Source of the DNA: Spirometra erinaceieuropaei
Lineage: Eukaryota > Platyhelminthes > Cestoda > Diphyllobothriidea > Diphyllobothriidae
Direction: 5' to 3'
Length of the DNA stretch: 64,000 nucleotides
Assembly: GCA_902702965.1 (NCBI GenBank)
Contig: CACRXP010000428.1
Coordinates: 465,458-529,457, forward strand
This document shows positions 54,251 to 64,000 of this stretch, piece after piece; within the stretch, counting starts at the first letter, position 1, and each line of letters starts with the position of its first letter. The position numbers and the translations under genes are program-made. Below the pieces are notes generated by a model that saw only the letters and a program-made list of their open reading frames with translations, searched no databases and was not told where the DNA came from.

Positions 54251-55084
54251 TTGAGCCAAACCTAAACTGGCTCCAGCAGTGGTCGAATCACTGATTTTCG
54301 TAGTTTAATATGGACGAGGGCAACATTCTATAGTCGGCGGGACTAGACCTCGGAGGAGCAGCGTTATTCGTCTGTGTGACGTACTACTGTAGGAAACGAA
54401 CCCTCAGAAGGACTTGGCAGTGTGGCGCAAGATTTTAATTCAACCGTCGCTGCACTGCCCAGAGGTAGACAAGTCTGCAGTGTCAACTGGATTCCTTGTC
54501 GGTCGAATTTTCTCTACCTTTGATAAAGACCATTTTGCAAAAGTCTTTCGAATGTTTTGTGCGGCCGCAGCCGCATTTGTTATCCAATTTTTGAGACCCC
54601 AAACTGATAAGTACATCTGAATCGTCAAACGATTTAAAGACAAACAACCAGACTAGTAAAAGAACAGGACGCACTAACCCATGAGACACGATTGCCTAAT
54701 CTTGATATTTCCTTAGGGTTTTAATATTTACGAAGCGACCAATTGCGAACTTCCACATCATGCGCGGTCAGGACTGTTGGTTGGTACCCTGTAACCTTTT
54801 TGATCTAGGCACCACAACAAACCTGTGAAGAAATTCATTCGGGCTCCTTGTGTGACTGGAGTAAGACTGGACACACGAATGTTCTTCTCCGTGTCGTCAG
54901 TGCAGAGCCCCATTACCGTGGATACGGTCGTTGACAGTAAAGTCCAACAGGTTTCAGTGCTGGAACCTACTCCCTTCCCTTCGTTTATTAATAGCTCTGT
55001 ACAAAAGTTGGATTGTGAGTGTGCCATGTTTAAGTCACGTTATTAAGCGAACGAGATTTTTGTCCTTGAGCCCCTTATTCATAT

Positions 55085-55445
55085 TAGTAAACAAAAATAG
55101 AGTCAATTTTTGCATCAGCACATCTTTTAATCCAAAAGTTAACGGTAAGTGTGAGCCCAACATAAACTACCGCCGCTAAATCAATCGTGGTTATATTGAA
55201 GTAGATTCCCAGCAAATGGGCGTATAGTCTGCACTTAAAGGATTTAACAATTTCGGAAAGAACCACCGCATCAGAGAGTCTGTTCCATGTCCAAATGACC
55301 CTCTGCGAGAAGGCGTTCCGTCGAACGTCCGTATGGGCGAGCTTCGCCTGAAGTTTAAAGGGATGACCACGCAGACGGTCTGTCCCGGCCAATCCGGAGA
55401 TTTCGTCCAAGTCCAGGCGCACTCACGGCATCTGACGATCACCGC
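55085..55445 (-). mobile_element. Decayed LINE ORF2 C-terminal fragment (CR1-like)
   Basis: The minus strand reads LRGHPFKLQAKLAHTDVRRN, FSQRVIWTWNRLSDAVVLSE and VKSFKCRLYAHL. This matches the typical CR1/L2-type ORF2 C-terminus (RGHxxKL, FSxRVxxxWNxLP, FKxxLD). The upstream RT is missing here. It may belong to the same old insertion family as 53.94-54.25 kb, but the strands differ. Confidence 0.6.
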
Positions 55446-58400
55446 TCAGTTGCCTGTACTTGAGAGATCAGATCAGACCAGATCAGATTTATTAAGGGAA
55501 AAGTAGGCGAGCGCCTTTGAACGCCCTTTTGGTTACAATAACGTCATAAAAAAACAATGTGTAAGGCAAGTGTGAAAAAAATTAGGTAAGTAATTACATA
55601 CAACAAGCATTGGTTCGACCAGCTCGGTTGCATAAGGCGGATGATCAAGATTCTTATCCATCTTCGTGGCCTTCGCCTGTACTCTTTCCATTTGCCGATA
55701 ATCTTTCTTCAACCACGGTCGATATAAAGTCTGTGAAGAAATACATCGCGCTGCCGACTAAGGGGACCCCAAACCATATTTGTTGTCTGAAAGAGTGGTC
55801 CAGCAGAAGGCCCCCTGTCGCTAAACTGGAGCAAATGCATAATGCTGCTTCTCAGAAATCAAACCAGGTCCCCTATGCGTTCACCTGTCATCTTACCCGA
55901 ACGCCATTTGGAGATCACGGTGTTTGGATGACGAACAATTCAAGGCCGTCTATAGAGTGTTGTAAGGCGGCTAAGTTCTTAACAGCAATGTAATACGCTA
56001 TCAAACATGTGTTTTCAGTTTTCCATAAAGACCGCTTTCCCAAAGGTTTTTGTGCATCTGTAAGACGACGTCTTTAAATGCTATCCAAGTCTAGAAACAC
56101 CAGGCAGCAGGATTACAACTTAATCCTAATTATGCAAAGGCCAGCCACATACTTAACAAGAGGACAGAAATTACTGCCATAGGAGGCGCGCCTAACCAAC
56201 TTACTTATCTATTTTCTGAGTTATCTACACATGTGCGGTGACTTGTTGCAGACCTACCGTATCGTGCCTGGTTGAAACTGCACCCTTCTTCTCGGCGACT
56301 TCCCCGACTAGCCACTACAACCAACCTCCTGGTGCAGCCCTTCAAATTCGTGTGTCCTAAGGGAAATTGCAAATGAATAAATATTTCCCTCAAAGAAAAG
56401 AGCAAGACCGATTTCTTGGTGCCCCGTCTTACCAGAAATCAGCACACTTGTTTTTGCAACAATTATGCTACTACTGGACGCATCAGGGTAAATTATGATC
56501 TTAAAGGAAAGCGTCTCCCGATTAATAAATAACTTGGTTCTACTCAATGTCGTGCGTTGGGATGAAATGGCTCCCTCAAAATATAGTAAATGTGTCTTAG
56601 GTGAGAGCTGAATCGCCTCTGGACGAAGCGTGGTGAGGAGATTTAGGGATTAGGTCAAGCGCGCTACTCGGTTATGTAATTCTGTCTGTTACTGAAATCA
56701 CTCCCATTTGCCGTTGTTTTGACATTGTTTTGAGCCCGAAACTAGCCATATGGGGAAGAAAGGGTGAGTAGAATTCACATAATTACAATTATATATGACT
56801 CGTACATAAATTTCAGCTGCCAACTATCGAAGAGAAAGACTGCATTCATTGCTTCCGCCAAAAAGCTTGCATACGTTTTAAGTTTGTCTTCGAGGAAAAT
56901 AGCCAATGCCTTTGAAAATTTCTCTCTCAACCCGTAAACCTCTTCAATCTTCGTTCCTCTTCCAAAATTTACAATAACTATAGCAATACTAATATCGACC
57001 ATCAATATGCTTGTGCAAAATGGATTTAGCACTCAGTGAAAACTCATTGAATGTTTTTGTTTGTTTTGCTCTCTATTCGGTCATGAAAATTTAACAAAAC
57101 ATCGTAGACTCTCAGGAAAACAAACAGTGTGGAGACGGATTATCGCAACCAAGAACAGGAGTAGTTATGTGCGAGAGTAAAAGCACGTTCTGCGATCTGT
57201 TGCCGACAACCATGTCCGATTTCAGTGTTCAAGGCCCCGTTGCGTCAAGGAGCGTCAGACGAACGGTTCCGGACGCGTTGACCTGCAGCCGTTTGACTGA
57301 TTTCAACTTGGGCGTACATGCGCCCAGAGTAGCCGCTACTCCTACGTTGCTGCGGATGTGATACTAGCCGCTTGAACACCACTCCACGAAAACCAACACA
57401 CCCCACTTGGACATCACTTCGGATTGCCCCACAAGCATACAGAAGCGAATGCCGACGCTGTTTTAAAAATTTTCAGGCATGCCTGGACGTAAACAACACC
57501 GGACCTGGCTTTATCAATGGTCACAGTCACCTGGGAGAACTACTCGGGATTCTGTATACCATAAACCTCTTACTCTGGGATTGGGCTTGATTATTGTTAC
57601 TCTCGGCGTACACCCTTTCTGCTTGGCCATTGCTGATCAATGCATTTTCTTTATTAGCTTGATTTTCTGTTTCGATCCACCTTTGGATTTCGCATCACGC
57701 CTAAAAATCTGGGCAGTTATTGTGTTATTTGTTATTCTCTCAATTTACTTCAGTTAAATTTATTTAAGGAAAGAGGTGTGGGCCTTCAAATAATCCATAT
57801 GGGATGCAAAACAGGGAGTGATTTACAGAGAAACCATGTGGGCAGAAATATTTAAAGGATATTTTTAAATATGCCGCTGAATATCACATCCTGACCATGT
57901 AGCCATGTTTTGTTCTTTCCAATATTTTCATTAGACAGACTTTCTAATATTCAGTCCGAGTTCATGCTCATGTGAACAGTTGACAGAACTATTGTAAGGT
58001 TTCCAGCTGACCAAAAACCCACACGCCTAGGTAATTGAGCAAACCGAGTGACCTTGTGGTCGTTTTAGTTTGCTATTCTATGTAAACCTATAGTTGGAAT
58101 ATTTTGAATTGGCGGCTTTAACCTCCTCGTTAGTTTTCTAATGTTGTTGTCTCCTTGCGATTAGTGAAAACATTTAAATGATGCTCTCGTCTTCATATAT
58201 TTATCATCTTTGCATTATTAATTTGGACAAAAGTGTTTTGGGAATATTAATCAAAGGCTATTGTGCCTTAAATCACATACATATGTCTCATGTGTATGCG
58301 TGCACGCACACACTGCTGGAATTATAACACGGTGTAAATTATAATTGTTTTTATGGCGATAAAGGCAGGCTAGCTATCATTATTTCAAGACGGCAAAAAA

Positions 58401-59540
58401 ACATTCATGTATAGGCTGAAAGAAATTCCATGAAAGACAAACGAGGCGAAGTCGACGATACCGGCTTGTTCGCAGGCGTCACGCGACGTCTGACTTACAA
58501 ATATGTCTACAACGGTCAATCCCAGACCCGTCGATGGTTGAAGGGTTGGATTTTGTGACTGCGACCAAATTATAGAATTGGTTAATTTGCTACTGGTTAT
58601 TTCGTTCCTCGGTGCCTGTACTGACACTCCTGCATTGTAAATGGCCGCCCCAGTTTCAAAATTAATTTTAATCTATTTGAATGTTATTAAGTATCCCTTT
58701 ATGATCAGGTTCACTGGGTTGCATTCTCGCTATAAAACAGAGAGCAATCAAATTCGAGGAAACCGTGAACGTTTAAATCACGCATATGTTTAACATAAGG
58801 CGGGCAAAATCAATACAGGGTACGCGTAAAATCGGGTGCAACATGTACAAATAACGGACAACAGCAGAACGTGGTTGTACTGAGAACCGTAAAGAAAATA
58901 AGCTAAAACTACAGGGCCTATGTACAGTAAGAATGCTGTTATTCGCCAGCCTTCCAATATTAGAGGTAGTCAAGACATCTGCGATTGTGTGGAAATTTAT
59001 CCAACAAACGCTGACTGCATTCTTTGATGAGAGCGTTAAAATGGAAAGATAACTTTGGCCCAGACTTCAAAAGTACATCAACTTCCTCATGAAAAACGAG
59101 GTGCATGTGGTCGATTGGAAACATGGTTACCATATCTTTAGGTAAGTAATCAAAGGGCGATCCGCTCTTGTGGTGGAATGCCTGAGCTTGCAATCAGAAC
59201 AAACTGTCGTCTCATAATCGATCACTTTTTGTGAGAAAGTCATGCGGTTGGTAGCGGAGCTCCCAACATGACAACGCCTGCTGTGATTGCTTTTATCTAC
59301 GCGAAACAACATTCCTGTCGCATCCATACTAGCCATCATGCGTTTTCACTTGCCTGACGTAGCAACAAGTACCTTTACAGCCTGACTTTACAGCCTTTAC
59401 TTCCCTGACGTAGGATCAGCCTCTACTGTCAATTGGACACGCAAACCAACAATAATGTGTTCCTTCAATCCCAATATATAGCCATCTAAAAAGTCGTCCA
59501 GAGGGTCCGGCTTGCTAGAACGCCTACAAATAAGGGTTGC
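55446..59540. other. No confidently recognised gene
   Basis: A 92-codon plus-strand frame (57479-57757) has two hydrophobic stretches (LTLGLGLIIVTLGV; IWAVIVLFVILSIYF) and could be a short membrane protein, but no family or processing signal supports it. A GATCA-rich patch lies at 55.47-55.49 kb. The remainder is AT-rich and unassigned. Confidence 0.35.
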
Positions 59541-59921
59541 TCAACTACTGGATGGCCGATGTGACAGAGTTTGGGCCACAGAATTGACTGGACCCTTTAA
59601 AATCTTCATTTCGTCGGTGTGCAATGGAATGCGCATTTCAAAAATTTTCGTTATTGGCTGAAGGTGCAGCCCATGGAGCAGACCCAAATGGACGTAGCAC
59701 GTGTTCACGAGATGCTTCCCAATGCACGTTTGTGACGTTTGCAATAGCATCCGTGGGTGCTTGGGTACCTTCGGAATCAGGAACCACAACATATTAAGCG
59801 CTTTCTTAGTCCTCGAAATAGCCATTTGCACTTTTGGGCTAAATTCTTGCAAAGCCCTCAGAAAATTTTCTCCTCCAATTGCGCTTTTGTCTGCCACGTC
59901 TTTCGCAGACTCTTTGTCCAT
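59541..59921 (-). mobile_element. Possible LINE RT fragment (CR1-like), weak
   Basis: The 126-codon minus-strand frame contains LQEFSPKVQMAISRTKKALN, MLWFLI and TCIGKHLVNTCYVHLGLLHG. The spacing of charged and aromatic residues loosely follows the CR1-type segment after the RT palm (AxxKAxxxLxxI to YxxxVRPxLEY). It is uncertain and could be a host exon or chance. Confidence 0.3.
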
Positions 59922-61028
59922 TATTCATTTACATGAGTGGCATACCTGTCGGTAGAAATTTCAGGGCTCGATATAGGTATTTTCCGTTTAGACAACAGAT
60001 ATGCAACCTCAGACTCCGGCTCTTTCGTGAATGAATAATGTGCCTTCGTTTGGCGCTTAATGCGCTTGCATATGGTTTTCGGGTCATATCTACAGTAATA
60101 ACGCCCTATAGTTATTTCCCGTAGGTTATAAAAACCGACATGCAAATGGTATAATTGCACTACCAACACCAAGACTGCTACAAACCATGCGATTCGACAT
60201 GCCGGCTAGTCAATACCTTAAAAACTATCGTAAAACAAGCAAATTAATAAAAGACACAGATAAACAACTTAGAAAAGACTTTGGTTGGCAGATGTCTTTG
60301 GACTTTTGTAGCAAGCTTTAGCATTCACACCGATGCACACTCAACTTGCTTAAAAGATAGGAGCTCTCCCAATAGGCGAAGTAAACAAGGCTACTCATTG
60401 AACTCACCCATGGCTATGTTCAGTGAGCCCTAAGGGTAATTCTGTCCAAAAAGCAACTTATTTTGGTAAAATGGACTTGCGTAGTCGTAAATGCACTAAA
60501 ATAAGTGAAATTTTTGGAGCATGTATACTGCGATCTAAAACAGGCTTCAGTCCAGCCTAACCACCCGCCGCCTTAAAGGGGCCCATGTGCTGGCAGAGGT
60601 GCAACTGTTTTAGGGCGCACTAGTAAATCGTCATGTAGCCTTTAGCTGATTCATTACATCAGTTGTGTATGAAAGCTTACTACGTGAAGATGTCATTTTA
60701 AAAAACTCTCTAGCTTAACTTATGTGAGATGAAAGTTAAGGGAATTTCAGTCACCCCTGAGCACTTTTATGAATTGCATATATCTTAATATGTTACCTCT
60801 GACCCTACAAAAGTTAAACATCGGAATCGTTAGGTTGCAGGCTTGCCGCGGTGTTTTACGTAAATTGAATATATCTAAGGCTTATGGAAATTTAGCTTCT
60901 GACCTTATAAAGTCATGTCCGGAGACTTACCTCCATGTCCTGCACTGAGTAATTTCTGAAATTATTTACTTGATATATATAAATATACATTTATATCATC
61001 GCTGATTCCTGGACGAATATATATATAT
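59922..61028. other. Unassigned AT-rich sequence
   Basis: No gene recognised; ends in a short TA run (about 61016-61030). Confidence 0.4.
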
Positions 61029-61029
61029 A

Positions 61030-61068
61030 TGCTTATATACCATGCTTATATACCATGCTTATATACCT
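61030..61068. repeat. 13-bp tandem repeat, three units
   Basis: ATGCTTATATACC is repeated three times head to tail, the third unit forming the start of the 111-bp direct repeat. Confidence 0.85.
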
Positions 61069-61164
61069 CACTTCATAAGGCCTATGACGTACTGATGATC
61101 GGTAACGACCGTGAAACAGCTGTCTGCGTCTGGCCTGTTGCACTCTTAGCGAGCTGCTCATGTA
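61054..61164 (+). repeat. 111-bp direct repeat, copy 1
   Basis: Identical, base by base as read, to 61286-61396. It begins CATGCTTATATACCTCAC and ends GAGCTGCTCATGTA. The two copies are separated by 121 bp. Confidence 0.9.
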
Positions 61165-61285
61165 TTATATGTGGTATGTGTCCTCTGACACAGCGTTCGT
61201 TGTCGCCAGTAGGAAGCTGGCGGGCGGACAGAATGGGATCGAGTGAGATCCTAACCACAACAGTGAGGGTCAAACGCCCACTTGA

Positions 61286-61396
61286 CATGCTTATATACCT
61301 CACTTCATAAGGCCTATGACGTACTGATGATCGGTAACGACCGTGAAACAGCTGTCTGCGTCTGGCCTGTTGCACTCTTAGCGAGCTGCTCATGTA
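61286..61396 (+). repeat. 111-bp direct repeat, copy 2
   Basis: Perfect partner of 61054-61164; directly abuts the 3' end of the minus-strand LINE (ATATGACAGTTCGACC). Confidence 0.9.
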
Positions 61397-62490
61397 ATAT
61401 GACAGTTCGACCATCGATTTCGATGATGTCCACCGTGTGCCCCACAGTTGCAGCAGCAATGAGAGCAGGGACGGTGACTTACGCAGGGGTTTATAGTGCC
61501 GGTAGACTTGCGTGGCATCTACCTACACTCTCTCCTCCTCCCTCGCCCGAGCCCGGTGTGAAGACAGTGTCAAGAAGACCGGAGACGAGAGAGGCCGCAA
61601 CTGGATGGCTCGGACGGATCCTCACCTTGGCGTTCCACCACACCCCCTGGCCCACACAACAAATAACCAGGATTTCAACCAACACAAGAGAGATTTGGAG
61701 GCTGGCACGACCGAAGCCGCACCTGGGCGTGCCGCCAACGCCTGGCTCGGATCCCACACTGTGATGGGAGTGCCATAAAGGCCACATTAAAAAGGAGCCA
61801 TTGCAGCCTGACTCTCAGACCGCCTCCCGTCAAGGAGGAGGTCCAAGGTACCCCGTCAGTTGGCAACCTTCCAAGCCACGGCTTTTAGCGCACCGTGATA
61901 GCTTCAAGTGCGTCAGATTGTTTATAGTGAGGAGTAAGTGCGCTGAGCCGTCGACCTCACTCTCCCTTCCCACTCCCACACCCCAGTCGCTGTCCGAGCC
62001 GGTCAGCAGACTGGAGTGGGGAATGGGCGCGGTGGCTGTCATGGTCGACTGACCATGACTGCGCGCGCCACGGCGCGACCTGGCCCCCCATACACACAAA
62101 ACCAGGATTTCACACAACGGGGGTTGAACGGCGTGTCTCTCACTTGCATGAGAGTGCCGTGGAAGGTTCGGTTTCAGCCCGTTCCCAGCTTACCAGTCCG
62201 CCACTCCACACAACACACACACACAACGCGACGAACTGCGTGAGCCGAGAGCGGGCGTCAATCAGCAACCTTCCTATCCACGACGCTTGACGTGTCGGGA
62301 TAGTCTCGGACTCAAGTCACCCGTGCAGCCGAAGCCGCATAGGGACCGAGTCGAGATGCGGACTTCCCACTTGCGTGGGAGGTGGCAGTTGGGTGCATGA
62401 GGTGTGTGAGTGTTGATTTCTGGTGGGGTGATGGTGGTGGTGGAGGAGGAGGTAGGGAGTGAGTGAATGTGTGGTGTGGCCGGCGGTTGT

Positions 62491-64000
62491 CTACCGCAGG
62501 TCGTCGTGGATGCGCATGTGGCCGAATAGGCTTATGCGATGCCTGAATGTGCGAGGACAGTGTGGGCAGTTGAGACGAGCTTGGTGGGTATAGGTGGGTG
62601 CTCCAGGCACTGGTTCGCCAGTCTCTGTGCGATGGATTCGCAAGTGACCGACCAGGCCGATGCGTGAGGTGAATGTGCGTGGACAGTGTGGGCATGAGAA
62701 GTCTACGGTGTCAGTGTCAGCTACAGAGGAGGCGGTGGTGGTGGTGGTGTCGCGGACGGATGGAACGAGAGTGGGGGTGTGCACGGTGGATGTGTTGGAT
62801 GTGGTGGGTGTGTCGGGAGTGCGGGCAAGGCCGCTCTCGTGGATGCGCATGTGGCCGAAAAGGCCCATGCGATGCCTGAAGGTGCGAGGGCAGTGTGGGC
62901 AGTGGAGGCGAGTGCGGTGGGTGTAGGTTGGTGCTCCAGGCACTGGTTCGCCAGTCTCTGTGCGATGGATTCGCAAGTGACCGACCAGGCCGATGTGTGA
63001 GGTGAAGGTACGGTCGCAGAGAGGGCAGGTGTAGTCCTGATCCTCATCCCTGGAGTCGGGGGAGGTGGTGGTAGTGTCGGTTGCTGTGCGTGGGACAGTC
63101 GCCTGAGCGGCCGCCGTTGGAGCAGTGGGCGAGGAGGAGGAGGAGGAGGAGGATGATGGAAGTGGTGGGTCAGAAGAATTGTCAGGGTTAGTTGGCGGCG
63201 GAGAGGAGGAGGAAGAGGCAGGCGGGGGGACGATGGTTGGTGCCGTTCGAGAGGCGCAGTTAATCCGAAGATGTCCAACAAGTCCGATTCGAGCCCGGAA
63301 TGTCCGTTGACATCGAGGACACGTTGGGAGCGGTTGTGCTTACTGGGCGAAGTTGTGATTTGCGGGCTTCACGTTTCGCTTTGGCGGCAGCGATGCGGTT
63401 GGCTTCGTAGATCGCAGCGCCTGTCTTCACTGTCCTCCTCCAGGTCGGTCGATCGAGTGCGAGCTCCTCCCAGTTGGTGGGGTTGATTTGCAGGCATTTC
63501 AGGGAGGACTTCAGGGTATCCTTGTAACGGCGAATCTGGCCTCCTTGACGGCGAGAACCCGTCGCGACGTCTCCGTAGAAGAGTCGTTTGGGTAGTCGCT
63601 CGTCCTCCATGCGCACAAGGTGGCCGCTCCAGCGCAGCTGAATTTGCCTCAGTATGGCGTAGATGCTGAGGATTCCCGTCCGTTCCAGCACATCAGTGTC
63701 GGGTATTCGATCCTGCCAGTTCAGCATCAGGATGCGACGAAGACAACTGAGGTGGAAGTGGTTCAGACGACGTGCCTGCTTTGCGTACACCGTCCAATTC
63801 TCCGCTCCATACAGTAGCGTCGGCAGGATGACGGCCTTGTACATCTTCAGCTTCGTGTTCAGTTGGAGACCATGACGATTCCAAACTGTGCTTTGGAGGC
63901 GACCGAAGGCTTGACTGGCTTTCGAGATCCTGTTGGCGACTTCGTCGTCGATCTTGGTGTTGCGGGAGAGAGTACTGCCCAGGTATGGGAAGTTCTCCAC
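62491..64000 (-). pseudogene. LINE ORF2, C-terminal part: RT end and five zinc fingers
   Basis: The RT C-terminal region (64000-63320) is open: [74 protein letters not shown]. An 11-nt deletion near 63.33 kb relative to the other copy shifts the frame, so the first finger ([21 protein letters not shown]2HC) falls out of the RT frame. After it the finger frame is open to the end: [60 protein letters not shown] and CPHCPRTFRHRISLFGHMRI, each C-x2-C-x12-H-x3-H. The linkers recur (HRTETGEPVPGAPTYTH twice). The C-terminus is HDDLR. The fingers alternate two types, consistent with internal duplication of a two-finger unit. The N-terminal RT is outside the window. Confidence 0.87.
63128..63155. repeat. 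(GGA)n microsatellite in LINE linker
   Basis: Complement of the poly-Ser-coding CCT tract; equivalent to 26734-26760 in the other LINE copy. Confidence 0.8.

Larger units (their letters stand above)
61397..64000 (-). mobile_element. Zinc-finger non-LTR retrotransposon (LINE), copy 2, cut by window edge
   Basis: Minus-strand copy of the element at 25700-28450: RT C-terminal part, zinc-finger array, a stop at 62491-62493 and a 1.09-kb 3' UTR ending at the same terminus (~61397). The 5' part lies beyond the window. Blocks of the UTR match the other copy almost line for line (for example TTTATAGTGCCGGTAGACTT, GGCTCGGATCCCACACTGTG). Confidence 0.87.

Noticed and set aside
57479..57757. Two-span membrane protein frame
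   Set aside because: AT-rich sequence readily yields hydrophobic frames; no family signature, splice site or polyadenylation signal supports it.
1..64000. CRISPR arrays, bacterial operons or phage genes
   Set aside because: No regularly spaced repeats, no Shine-Dalgarno-preceded gene strings; introns, SINEs, LINEs and PLEs show this is eukaryotic nuclear DNA.

Overview
The window looks like nuclear DNA from a metazoan, most probably a flatworm and perhaps a pseudophyllidean-type tapeworm. The only confidently reconstructed host gene has long introns. Most recognisable sequence is decayed retroelement: Penelope-like elements (PLEs) carrying hammerhead ribozyme motifs, a non-LTR retrotransposon whose ORF ends in C2H2 zinc fingers, and tRNA-derived SINEs. 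A degenerate TTAGGG-like tract is also present. The taxonomic guess is inference from this repertoire; no marker gene proves it. There is no bacterial-style operon, no CRISPR array and no convincing stand-alone tRNA or rRNA gene.

Left part (1-24.2 kb). A three-exon gene on the minus strand (15890 down to 2681) encodes a 545-residue SLC10/bile acid:sodium symporter family protein. Its exons join in frame with consensus splice sites, and AATAAA directly follows the stop codon. Its introns hold SINEs, a telomere-like tract, PLE and LINE debris, and a ~1 kb long-TIR element with TA target duplications. About 3 kb of this gene (the 3' half of exon 1 plus part of intron 1, 12.01-15.47 kb) recurs in inverted orientation at 20.48-24.17 kb. 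That second copy lacks the start and the downstream exons, so it is a truncated pseudogene. Between the arms lie a decayed PLE and a 496-base run of N.

Middle part (24.2-44.8 kb). This is a graveyard of nested retroelements: at least seven PLE copies or fragments here, one with an uninterrupted 826-codon RT plus GIY-YIG ORF, and a LINE with a zinc-finger tail. Five hammerhead-type cores are intact or nearly so and fall into two sequence types. PLE 5' junctions repeatedly abut an inverted copy, or a remnant, of the ribozyme-bearing terminal repeat. Long-TIR elements have inserted into this debris, one of them splitting a PLE.

Right part (44.8-64 kb). This stretch is comparatively poor in recognisable repeats and has no confidently identified host gene. 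It contains one short signal-peptide-bearing ORF with a nearby polyadenylation hexamer, decayed CR1-like LINE pieces and one SINE. It ends with a second copy of the zinc-finger LINE on the minus strand, running off the right edge. A perfect 111-bp direct repeat lies against that LINE's 3' end.

Apart from the SLC10-family gene, the coding potential is almost all mobile-element protein: PLE reverse transcriptase with GIY-YIG endonuclease, and LINE reverse transcriptase with zinc fingers. All similarity statements come from reading motifs and comparing stretches within the window by eye; no alignment or database search was run.
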